Shown here: positions 47,803 to 59,800 of the stretch, piece by piece
Layout: every line of letters starts with the position of its first letter
Position numbering within the stretch: the stretch's first letter is position 1
Origin: Bombyx mori
Taxonomy: Eukaryota; Arthropoda; Insecta; Lepidoptera; Bombycidae
Direction: 5' to 3'
DNA length: 64,000 bases
NCBI RefSeq assembly: GCF_030269925.1
Contig: NC_085127.1
Location: 4,657,501-4,721,500, forward strand
Position numbers and translations under genes: made by a program
The notes under the pieces: generated by a model
Told to the model about the DNA's origin: nothing
The model's database searches: none
The model's input: only the letters and a program-made list of their open reading frames with translations

Positions 47803-49395
47803 GGAAGGTCGCGGCCGCCGCCTGCCCGTCCCGCGCCCCCCCCACCCCCCATGGTCTAACCTCGCGTTAATTATGAACGTTACACAGTTCGCGACGTATC
47901 GATTACTCAGTTCTCGTGATCTCGGAATGTGTTATTTGTAAATATTTGCGTCAACTACCGTCTAATAGTTAATTGAATAGTGCACAAGTTCTGTTAAACA
48001 CAGAAAGGAACCGACAGTATCCCGTGGTCTGGCAGTTCCGCTACAGTGTCTCTGGTGGCAGAGATATGTGTTCACTAGGATAGCGGGAGCGTCCCCGCAA
48101 CCACTATCGGGTCTCGGTAAACAAACCTCGTAATTCAAGTATTTTACCTTGCATATTATGAATTCTTTGTAACCAAAAATCTTTCCATAATTAATTTTAA
48201 TGATTATTATTTTATTTATTTATACGTAAATAGTGTATGGCTGTGTGAGTTTTGTATGTATGTAGTATGTTTAAAATAGTTTATTCGCGTGCGTGAACAT
48301 TTTGTTGTTGACGTCACTGAACATTGTAACAAAACATTACTGTTCTGGATGCTGTTAAAATAGGCCATTTTAGAACTGTCTTACGCAGCAAAAATTACGT
48401 GTAGCGTCCGAGAAACAATCTAGTTAATTTAATTGTTGTACACAGAACTAATACAAAATATAACAGATATAAGATTTGATTTATCGTTTTTATAATAAGG
48501 TACAAAATGGATTAATATTAAATTAAAAATGTAATTATTCTACTCTTTTCATTTCGTTGTCCAGTGTTTCAGAATCGCTGAACAGAAAGTACAATTGTAA
48601 GATGGTGCTTATGATAACGGTACTCTGTACAAAAGGGTTCTTAAATTTTGGTATCTTTAGTTATGACAGCATTGAGAACGTGGAGAACGTGTGATAGTGT
48701 AGTCCGGTGCTGGTGGGCCCCCGCCGGGTCCCCTGTGCCCCCAGGCCGTTTCAATACAAACTCGCATTATATAGCACCCGGAATGTGTCGTTAAGTTCAT
48801 CACATGCAAGTTTGTCCCATCGCATCATGTCGAAGTACGGTTACGAATTATTACTAATATTTAAATTTTATATAAATATAGACTGAGTAATGTTAATGTG
48901 CTCTAAAATTTCACAAGCAGCACTCGAACAGTGGGATCTTAGCCAATTTAGTTACATTCGATATAGCTAAACGTAAACAAATAAACTATAAGGTACTGTA
49001 AGCAAAAACAATAATGCATATAATAGTGAATGTAATATTTTTGATTGCAACAAATTATTAATTTTCCGTATGATTGTAGGAACACTTCGAAATCACTATC
49101 AGAGTATTGCTCTTTATATGTATGTATATATAAAAAAAACCGTCCTTGCGCAACTGACATATCGGTATACTGTGCGATCAAAATAAGAACAGGATTAACC
49201 ATTCGCCATGTTGGATTATAAAATATTTAAATAAAATTTTATGACTTTATTCTAAATCGCAAACGCGGATTTAATATATTTATTCTAATTTCAACTAAGG
49301 AGCATGTAAATATATATATTTTTTTGCAAATCGTACTTATGAAGTGACATTTGACGGCCCGAGGTCATTCGTGTTCTTATTTCGGTCGCCCGTGC

Positions 49396-49419
49396 TGACG
49401 TCACACGTCTATGACGTCA
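49396..49419. promoter_or_regulatory. Two CRE palindromes 16 bp apart
   Basis: TGACGTCA at 49396-49403 and 49412-49419, inside a CpG-rich block (about 49350-49660) downstream of Ptpmeg2. Either site could bind CREB/ATF-type bZIP factors. No transcript or gene start is evident nearby, so function is speculative. Confidence 0.4.
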
Positions 49420-49664
49420 CACAGAACAAGCACGGTTTCCCCTGAGAAGATTTGTTGAATCTCTCTTGTTCGAGCGATGAGCGTTCGAATCGTCGAGAAG
49501 CGTCGACTCGGGCGGCCCTTGTTGTGTTGCGAGTGCACGTTAAATATTTGTATTGTTGTAATTAATTCTGATTGATGTATCGTGTTACGCCGCTTACATG
49601 CGCGTGCGTACAAGGCGAGCGCATTCGCAGCGAGCGGGCACATTCGGGCGCGCCAACATTTAAG

Positions 49665-50121
49665 ACCGTCAGTGCAAAAGTGGCCTAACCCACAATTTTT
49701 CGAATTCGTGCAATTTATTTAAAACACTAGCGACTCGCCCTCGCTTCGCTTCGGAAACTGTAATTAATTATTGATTTCTCCACTATTTAATGGATGTTAT
49801 TACACATATAAACCTTCCTCTTCAATCACTCTATCTATTAAAAAAAACTGCATCAAAATCCGTTGCGTAGTTTTAAAGATTTTAGCGTACATAGGGATAT
49901 AGGGACAGAGAGAGCGACTTTGTTTTATACTATGTAGTGATAATAAATTTTGATGTAAAACCGGCCTTTCCCTAGTCCCACCCATAGAGAACAGATGGTT
50001 TTGTAAACATTATTTTTGCGCGTATTGTTTTTGCCTACGAAGCAGTGTAAAAGTAAATTCCAACCTCATTCAATCTCCATACTAACTATGATAAGGTTAG
50101 GCCACTTTTGCGCTGACTGCC
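49665..50121. mobile_element. MITE-like pair of inverted repeats enclosing a Helitron
   Basis: CGTCAGTGCAAAAGTGGCCT at the left and GGCCACTTTTGCGCTGACTG at the right are near-perfect complements over about 25 bp, 457 bp apart end to end. A Helitron copy (49727-49940) sits inside. The target duplication was not resolved. Confidence 0.6.
49727..49940 (-). mobile_element. Short Helitron-like element
   Basis: Reverse complement starts TCACTACATAGTATAAAACA and ends GAGGGCGAGTCGCTAG with A and T flanks; same family as 35741-35919. Confidence 0.78.
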
Positions 50122-50717
50122 TCATTTGTACCGCAGCCGATATGTACCAGCTCGCTATGAACATCCACTATTGAATAGTTTTAAACAAATTTCACTTTAT
50201 TGTATTATTTAGGAGTTTAAAAAATAATAATAATTAAATTGTTAATCTGGAACGACTGTTGATTCTTGTAACTGTAAATACGTTTTTTTTTTTAAAATGA
50301 AAATGATGCCCTTGTGAAATATGTGTGAAATAAAAAGAACTTCTATTATATTTACTGATTTTGTTTATTTTATTTGAATTAGTTTTTTTTAATCAATTTT
50401 ATACATAAACTATATATACTTATAATACGTCATATGAATAATTTAATTAAAATTCCCTTTGTGTGCGAATTTATACTTTTCAACGTAGTGTGAGATCCTG
50501 CACCATTTCTTAAATCAAGTTTTTTCATTCGACCGACTTTTTAATTTGTATGTTGGATGCATGGCGGATATTTAACCTAGATTACGTCTCAGACGTCACT
50601 AGAAGCCCATGGGCATCTCGAAGTCGCTTACTTTCACAGACGAGCCTGCCGCTTAAACTGCAACCTCCGATAGCAATATCTTGTCGTTCGATACTGGGTT
50701 TCGCAATCCTTATACAA

Positions 50718-50723
50718 TTTATT
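50718..50723 (-). promoter_or_regulatory. Candidate poly(A) signal of the NKCC-type gene
   Basis: Minus-strand AATAAA about 64 bp downstream of the stop codon, the nearest canonical hexamer. A short 3'UTR ending here would leave only a few hundred bp to the Ptpmeg2 poly(A) candidate. Confidence 0.5.
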
Positions 50724-50786
50724 TTGTCTATTTTTTGTGCAAACCCTACATTTGTTGAAGTGACGTCATCGGTATAATCTTTCACT

Positions 50787-50888
50787 TTACGCGTCCAACA
50801 CACAGGAGTCGTTGCCACGTACGAATAACACGGGCGGCAAATCTCGGCTGAGGACCTCTAGCCACGCCATGTACAGCGATGCCGACAC
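50787..50888 (-). CDS. NKCC-type terminal exon
   Basis: Acceptor TGATTTTAG; 33 codons and TAA. Encodes [33 protein letters not shown]. The family end is ..YMAWLE.LS.D.PP.L.VRGN..SVLTFYS; here the last residues diverge (SCVLDA), missing the usual TFYS-like end. Confidence 0.95.
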   Translation of the reverse strand: MSASLYMAWLEVLSRDLPPVLFVRGNDSCVLDA

Positions 50889-53800
50889 CTAAAATCAATC
50901 AAACATGTTTTTGACTACACGAGCAAAATAATGCACGGGCTTTATGAAAGAAGGAAATTTTCCTTTTTTTAGGAACCTGTGCTCTGTGGATATAAAAACA
51001 TATGGAAGCTAATTAGTTGCTAGTACTTGCATTATAATATATTATTATGACTGGAATATATTGCACCATGAATTTACGAACTACCAAAAAAATTGGTTAG
51101 TTTTTATGCCGTTGGAGTGGGGGTGAGAGTTATATTTTTTTTATTGCCCCTGTAGGCAGATGACCGTATCTGACGATCACCATCTATTGGATGGACTTCA
51201 GCAATGCCAGGAGCAGAACTACAGCCTACCATTAAGTATTTTCCACAAGCCTCGTTTGAAGGAAGACAAGTCATAGCGCTCGGGAAAAACCGTGGAGGGT
51301 AGTATGGATGAAGTCTACTCCGTTGGCGGGCGGTGCGATGGTAACAATGAGATTATGGTATTATCAAACAATTCTTCAGAGCACTTTTCATGGAACATAC
51401 GGTACAAAATACAGGAAGAAGCGAAGCGTCCCCGCAGACCCAGAGATTACGAACGGTCCGTGAGAACGCTTTGCTTTATAAAGCAAAAGTCTTTCTCCAG
51501 GCGTGAAGTACCGCTTCGCTCTGTTGAGGACTCTCAGCATTTTGGACGCTAACTTGGTTTTTCCCTCCAAATGACTCCGAAATTGGACATCGCTCGAAAT
51601 GTCGACCGCAAGTATCCCAACACTCGTGGAAGGTTGCAGAGATACTCCTTGGAATTGTGGCACCATGACAAAGGGTCTTTCTTCGCAGTGAACACGCAAA
51701 CCTGTCTTCAAAATCTTACTAGCAAAATCTCCGTAACTTATTAAAAGAACTTAGCTTCTCAATAACTCTCATTAATTCTGTATTTGAACGAACATCCAAA
51801 GCCGCACTAGTAGATTCGTATCAAATTTTTCTAGACAGGGAAAGGATTGAGGGTGAGCTCAATGCGCATTAAATAGAGGCCCCTTAAACGTACTCGTCTG
51901 TTGGCATTTTTCGTACAAATTCCTCTCTCTGCGACAAGATGGACCCGGCACCCGCACGGTAAATCCATGGATTGTTAAGAAGTTCGTTTCTATACGTGGG
52001 TATAGTGAGTATGTAAAATGACCATAGAGCCAACCAAACGGTGAATGTTTGTAATTTAGATATCAAAATAAGTAGGAGAGGTACATACTTAAATGTAGCA
52101 AAGAGAAGAATTGGGGAGTGATAAGAAAACAAGGTCAATGGTAAATACAGTACGCACAAAGTTTCGTTAATACATGTGCCCAAAACAAAACTAGACAAAA
52201 TCATTATTCAAAATAAAAAACGATTGATGAAAGAATAACAACTTGACGACTTGTATCCTGATCAATAGCTGGACTATTATTGTTAGTCTTCGACGGCGCA
52301 TTCACTTGATATTTTTGTAAATGTCCCTGCGAAGCAATACTCTAGTTAGGGCTGATATTAGAAGTTCTTTTAGCTTCGAGCTTTCTTTGATTCTTCTGAG
52401 CTCGCCCACCAGTCAATTTGAATCCAAAATTGCCTCTAGCTACTGGCATATAGAACCTTAATTGTAAATTACCTTTCTCGGCAATGGCAGGGTAATGATG
52501 ACGATAGCGGCTTTTGTCGAATGTTGCAACAGAAGGTTTCGTAGTCGCAAATGCCTGCTCGTTTTACTGTACTGACTCTTCAACTCGGCTTCCGATGTTA
52601 AAATATCTGCATCAAGTTTTCATGTGTTATGAAAGTATATGTACATTACATTTTGCTAAAGCTATTTTACATTCTGTGGATAGAACTCCGCGCTAGGCAG
52701 CGGCTTGGTAATGGCCCTAGAATTGTTGATGTCCATGAGCGGCGGATAAATATCCAGCAGTGGGCAGATAAAGGCTGATGATGATGATGATGATGATGTG
52801 GACCGTATGCTGGGCAATAAAACACCTACAATGGCAATAAAATAAATTACTATATTATTTTTATTAACTTAGACGAGTCCATAGACATAACATACCTACT
52901 TGAATGGTGTCGCTCACAGAGTTATTAGGTCGAAATCACAGTTGTATTGTACAGCAACTATCTTACCGGGCATTGTTTAATCCATACAAAAAAAGGAAAA
53001 AAGCTACACAGTTTTTTGTATCATAAAATTTATCTCTATACTGCGATGCTGTTGTCTTTTTTTACAAAAAACTAATAGGTGAAGTCAATTATAAATGCAT
53101 TAATATTAAATTATAAATTATAATTAAGGATAATTCAAAAACTACTGATCAGATATTGATATAATTTAAATGGGACAACATGAGAAGCACCGGCTCTCAA
53201 ATAAAAACAAATTAAATATAGTCGAATTGAGGACATCGATTTAGAAACGATAGATTCCAACTTTTCACGTACCTAAATATCGAATAATGTATGTCATGAG
53301 TGTCGAAGGTTTATATAGATGTAACGACATCAATTATTTTTTTAAGCCTAGCTTCAAGATTTTCATCATCCACGTTTCTTCTTAACAAGTTACTGGTGGT
53401 AGGACTTCTTGTGAGTCTGCACGGGTAGGTACCGCAACCCCGCCTATTTCTGCCGTGAAGCAGTAATACGTTTCGGTTTGAAGGGTGGGGCAGCCGTTGT
53501 AACTATACTGAGAACCTTAGAACTTATATCTCAAGGTGGGTGGCGCATTTACGTTGTAGATGTCTATGGGCTCCAGTAACCACTTAACACCAGGTGGGCT
53601 GTGAGCTCGTCCACCCATCAAAGCAATAAAAAAAAAAGTTAATACAGATAAGGAAAATAAAATAAAGAATTTTCGTACCAGTTTTCTCCTCAGACTTAAA
53701 ATCGTTTATGATGTTGTTGAACATTTTCCAACTCGACTCGGGTGGCGCGTCCCCAATCCCTCGCACCAGTGTCAGCTCCGTGTACTCGATTCGAAATTTT

Positions 53801-56800
53801 TTCAATAAACTTTCCATGCTGATTTTAACAATTAAATAACAATTTTACTCAATAATCTGTTGAAAACTATTATCCCTTCCTAGTTTTGAGAAAATGTTAA
53901 AAAGTTAAACCGGCATTATGCTTTCTGTACTTCAATAAATCTAAAAATTTAACCAGACATTCGCAAAAATAAAAGCAGAATTTATTAGGAAATAGCAAAA
54001 GTGCAAACGTTAATTTCATACTAAATAGAGTTTATACACTATTATGTAATTTACTAATAATTCGTTGGCGGAAAAATAATCGAGCATTGTCTATAGTTCT
54101 CCAGTAATAACTTTTAACTTCTCCCTCATTCTACGTTTTATGCTTACGTGGGTGAACGAGCTTACTAAAGCCTACTGACTTGACAACGTGAAGGCCGCCA
54201 TTCACTTGTGTTAGGCGATGGTGGTGCTATACACTGCCGACATCACACAGCTTGCTCTTTTACCTAGCCCTAAAATCCCCCAATTCTACTGGTGTAGCTT
54301 AAGCCCCCACGGGTAGCCATTTCTTTTTTCCGGCTCCGAAACATTCGTGAATTCCGGTCTGAAGTTTGTATAATATATCTTTGGTAGTAAAGACAAAGTG
54401 GACATCTTTCACAAGCAAGTGAAATTGCTCGGTCCGACTGTTGGTGTTCGGAACTTGTATAATATTTATACTTATCTTTAAAATGTCGTTAGCAAGATTC
54501 AGGCGTCTATCTAATATCTTGTGTTCTATGATGGCCACCGCCATTTACTTTTATCTATGGAATTAAATTTCAACCTTATTGCTCATGTGGGTCTTGGGTT
54601 TAAGGATTGTTTAATTTCATTTTAACATATTTACATTGAAATTAAGACGACATTGAACTCTAACACTAATTTCTCTATCCAGAGAGGATAGGAATGACAG
54701 GAGGAATTTAGTCTGAACAAAAGTACCTACTCCGTAAAGGTCACGACCCTCAGCTCTGAGGAATACGCAAGAAGGGACATTGAAATTAGAATAAGATACG
54801 TAATCATATGACTATAAAATTCAGTTTGTATTGATTAAGGGCTTATATTATATATTTAGTTAATCAACACTAAGCGGAACGCTAACATAATAAGAAGGCG
54901 CACTATTCTAAGAATTTCAATTCAATGAAGTCGTCGTGGCCTAACCTAAAGGATAAGACGTCCGGTGCATTCATGTTGAGCGACGCACCGGTGTTCGAAT
55001 CTCAGGCGAGTACCAATTTTTCTAATGAAATATGTACTCAACAAATGTTCGCGATTGCCTTCCACGGTGAAGGAATAACATCGTGTAATAAAAAATGAAA
55101 CCCGCAAAATTAAATTAATTTGCGTAATTACTGGTGGTAGGATCACTTGTGAGTCCGCGCGGGTAGGTACCACCACTCTGCCTATTTCTGCTGTGAAGCA
55201 GTAATGCATTTCGGTTTGAAAGGCGGGGCCCTTGTAACTATACTGAGATCTTGGAACTTATATCTCAAGGTGGGTGGCGCATTTACGTTGTACATGTCTA
55301 TGGGCTCCGGTAACCACTTAACACCAGGTGGGCTGTGAGCTCGTCCAACCATCTAAGCAATAAAAAAATATATTACAGAATACTATGTAGAAACACACAT
55401 ACCATTTATTTTCAAACTCTCTTTTGTGCTGTTCTTTCGTGATCGCGAATATCCTAAGGGGCAGTTTGTGTTTGTAGCCGCGACGTGCAATAATATACGG
55501 AAGCAATATGTTCAAACCACCATCCTCATAAAGCCACCAAGCATCTACGTATTGTTTCTGCAAACAATACATTATTATGACATATTTATTATTATGACAT
55601 AATTATATAGACCAGTGATGGGCAAAGTACGGCCCGCGAGCCAACTCCGGCCCGCGGAAGTATTTAATTCGGCCCGCCGAGAGTCCATCCACCCTAAATA
55701 TTCTAGTCAGCATTTTGGCGCGTAAAATAAAATCTGACGTTTATAACTGAAAATCTTCGAATTTTTAATGAAAGCTCCAATTTGTCAGTGGTATTGAGCT
55801 TCCATTATCTCATAATTAACTTGCCATCATTATAATTATCTCGGCAGCCTGTCACGGGTATTAGTTTATTTATTGAAAAAGAAACCATTCTTTTCACCTA
55901 TCTATCACACGCCTCACGTCTCACACGCCTAACAAGGCGTAAAAGGTATTTTGTTTATTAAAAAGCTTTAATACAAAATGTATTTTTTCTATAATTCTGG
56001 CCCTCTTCTAGAATTTCCTAAACTTTGTGGCCCGCCATTAAAAATGTTTGCCCACCACTATATTATAGACGATTATATTATATTAGTCTATATTATAGAC
56101 GATTCTTTTGTTGGTTATTCCAAGCTCTGTTCTCTGAGCGAGTCAATGTAATCAAGTATTTGTTTATTGTCAGGTTTCATTTCCTTTCGTTGATTACTTA
56201 CGCAATTGAACGACAAAGCTCTGAATGACAAAGCTCCGTTTGAAAGTTTCCGTCTTGAAGTCCGGGAAAAGTTCGCAGATCGTAATGCTTCTCCGCCGAT
56301 GGATTCTGGATTCTGTTCGCTACTTGAAGTTTCGTTTGACAGCTGGTTTTCAGAGTCTGAAAACAATTTTCAGTTTTGTTTTTAATACGCTTTTATTAGC
56401 TTCAGACGTATGTATGTTAGTATGTAACGGAATCTTTGAACATGATTTGGACCCCCTTCAAAACGTCGGATTAACTCGAAATTTGGTATACTTATTAAGG
56501 ATCGATGACAATTCAATACTAAAAAAAAATGCAAAAAATAATAATGAAAAAATTGAAATTCAACTAAAAAATGAAAAATAAATAATAGTTTAAAAAACGA
56601 ACAAAATACGCTTTTACAGAAAATCCAACTAAAAAATAATAAATAAATTTTAATAAATTTGAATTAAAAGTAGCGTAAGAAAAAATGATTTCATTGTAAA
56701 AAAAGCGTGGGGTTCGTTTTCTTTTCATTTAACATATTTATTTAATTAAAACATCTACCATTATTATCTATACATTGCTGCCCTCTAATAGCAAGGTCAT

Positions 56801-59800
56801 TTAGGCCTTTGCGATAGAACTCTGGTAATCTAGATTCTACAAGCTATGTGAAAGCATTTTGTACTGCCTCATGGGAAAAAACTTTTTATCACGTATAAAA
56901 TTGTCCAAATCACGAAAAAAAAGGTAAATGACAATTTCATACTTTAACCCCTATTACTTATAATACTAATGTAGGGATTATTTTTTAATTTTACATTAGC
57001 TTTCCACCTGTACCTTCGCGTGCTTCGTTTTAGGCATGGGCGGAAACCAGTGCTCAACATTGGGTTGAAAGGTAGCCTATATTTTCCTCAAGGTTCAAGC
57101 TATTCTTATACCCGATTTCATCAAAATCGGTTCAGTGGCTTGGGCGTGAAAACCTAACACACACAGCTAGTTCATCGACTGTTTTTTTTTTTATTGCCCT
57201 TGTAGGCAGACGATCATACGGCCCACCTTATGGTGAGTGGTTACCGTCGCCCACGGACTTCAGCAATGCCAGGGGCAGAGCCAAGCCGCTGCCTACTGTT
57301 GAGTACTCTCCACAAGCCTCGTTTGAAGAAGGACAAGTCATAGCGCTCGGGAAATACAGGGACTGTGGATAAATGTACCCACTAGTAAAAAAGTATACCG
57401 ATAAGTTTGTCAGAATCATCGTCGATTGCTTGGTCGTCGTCTTCGAGGTCTGAATCAGAGTTCATGAGGGCGAGTACTTGTGTGTGCATCACGAGCTCGA
57501 AGTTATTCGGTTCCGAGACCACACGGGGTGTCCACCTCCACCGCTGTACTGTTTGCGAGGTCCCGGGGACTCGCAGTATCGTTACCGCAAGCTTCAAATC
57601 GAATGCGTCTCTAAAATACAAAATCGAAGCCATAATTCTATGCCGTAAGTATTACGACTTTACTATTATATTTATTAATGATTAAAAAGCTTTGCAGACG
57701 TTTTAAAGATGTACGAGTAATTATCTTTTCCGTTAAAAGAGGAATTGGAGAAGTTAATAATTTTACGTGATATATATTTCAGTCGGCTTCGGTTTAGCTC
57801 AACTACTGACGTCCCTTGATAGTCAAAAAAACCCTAATATAACTACTTTAATTGGTGGCCTAATGGCCAATCACTACCATTTACTTTAAAACTTGGTTCG
57901 TCAGCACAAGAATATTATTATTTCAATATTTTTTTTATTTCTCATGTTTGTGGACGAGCTCACGGCCTACCTGGTGTTAAGAGGTTACCGGAGCGCATAG
58001 ACATCTACAATGTAAATGCCGCCACCCATCTTAAGACATGACTTCTAAGGTCTCAGTATAATTACAACGGCTGCCCCACCCTTCAAACCGAAACGCATTA
58101 CTGCTTCACGGCAGAAATAGGCAGGGTGGTGGTACCCACCCGTGCGGACTCACGAGAGGTCCTACCACCAGTAAAGACTATAGACTAGACTACCATATAG
58201 ATGTCTCATACCGGTTATAAACTTCGAAAGCTGAGTTTGAAACTATAAGCCAACAGTAATTAATTTCATGCATTATTACGACTAATCGATTAAAATAAGA
58301 CCCCCAACTAACTGGATAACTCCGTAGTAGTCGCTAATCTGTTTATGTTCAGCGTTCGTCCAGTCCTTTTTGAATCCTATGAGTAATATGTTAGGAGAGA
58401 GTTTTCCAAGCCCACTAGCTTGCATCAGTGCGTTGGCGCCGCGCTTCAAGTCAAGCCCTTGCAGGAGAACGTAGAACGCGCGGAGTTTGCGATACTTCAC
58501 AAACTGCTCGCCTATGTGCTGACGGCTGACACGTTCGCCTTTGGTTAATGCAGTCTATAAAACAGTTATAAAATCTGTTTAGTCTCTATAAAACTGTATT
58601 TTATTTTATTTTAACTTTGTAAGAGGATTTTAGAGAGGTTGTCAAAAAAAAAATTGCTTAATAATTCAATAATTACTCTTTTTCGTTTATTAATCTTTTA
58701 TACTGGTGGTAGGACCTCTTGTGAGTCCGCGCGGGTAGGTACCACCACCCTGCCTATTTCTGCCGTGAAGCAGTAATGCGTTTCGGTTTGAAGGGCGGGG
58801 CAGCCGTTGTAACTATACTGAGACCTTAGAACTGATATCTCAAGGTGTGTGGCGCATTTACGTTGTAGATGTCTATGGGCTTCAGTAACCACTTAACACC
58901 AGGTGGGCTGTGAGCTCGTCCACCAATCTAAGCAATAAAAAAAAATGTCGAGGTATTATGAACAGTGATTAACTGATACAACAGCCCACTGAGTTTCTCG
59001 CCGGATCATCTCAGTGGGCCGCGATTCCGATCCGGTGGTAGATTCTGCGAAGCACTGCTCTTGCTAGGGCTAGTGTTAGCTAATACTCTCAGGTTAAGCC
59101 CGTGAGCTCACTTACTCGCCGAAGCTGTAATAGGCCCTCAGGCTACCAGCGAATAGGTAGGAAATAACTGATACAAACTGAACTAGTTTCACAAAATTAT
59201 GTACGATACTAACGTCTGTAATGTCAGCAACTATCATGAATGATCCTATCTTCGTGAGCATGTGTGCTACGTCGATGAGCGCGGGGCGCTGTAGCGGTGT
59301 CCCAGCGAGCACAAGCAGCTGAGGGTTGTACGAGCGACTGTGCGTCACTCGGTGACTGAGCTCAGTTATAAATGAGACCGTGTCCTGGTAACGTTGTCCT
59401 TCAGTGCTGCTACCCCAGCTCACGTCTGGGTAGGATCACAAAAAAATGCGTCTCATTATCGATTCTTATTTACTAATCTTATCAGTTCATCACACCATTT
59501 ACTATTGATGAAAATCGTATTGTCAAGAGAGTGCGCGTATTTGTAAGCGAGCTTGAAAAACACTTAAGACTATAATTCTTTTTCAGAACTATCTAACGAA
59601 ATCCCATCCAGTAAATCCACTTTTTCACGGATCAGTTAGAATCTCTGGGTGTTAAGTGGTTACCAAAGCCCATATACACCTACGACGTAAATGCCGCCAC
59701 CTACCTCGAGACATAAGTTCTAAGTTAACAGTAACATAACAGTAACATAAAAGTTAACAGTAATAATAAGTTTTAACAGTACAAGGGCTGCCCTACCCTT

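Larger units (their letters stand above)
47803..50334 (+). other. Ptpmeg2: Ptpmeg2 3'UTR candidate and poly(A) signals
   Basis: Starts with a C-rich stretch (47815-47855), then AT-rich sequence without a coding signal. AATAAA hexamers occur near 48980, near 49230 and at 50329-50334; the last is the final one before the convergent gene. Which is used cannot be decided from sequence. The region carries a reverse Helitron copy (49727-49940) lying within a pair of inverted repeats (49665-50121). Confidence 0.5.

Noticed and set aside
45550..45980. Long frames on both strands (Arg/Ala- or His-rich) over the WPD-loop exon
   Set aside because: Shadows of a very GC-rich coding exon. The real frame shows PTP motifs; the others are low-complexity translations.
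46211..46742. 175-, 121- and 89-codon frames around the active-site exons
   Set aside because: Other frames of GC-rich PTP exons plus the 11-bp tandem repeat intron.
53330..53391. Short minus-strand frame as a possible SLC12 exon between 53679 and 52606
   Set aside because: No SLC12 similarity and no in-phase splice pair; the true exon is 52473-52606, with matching motif and phase.
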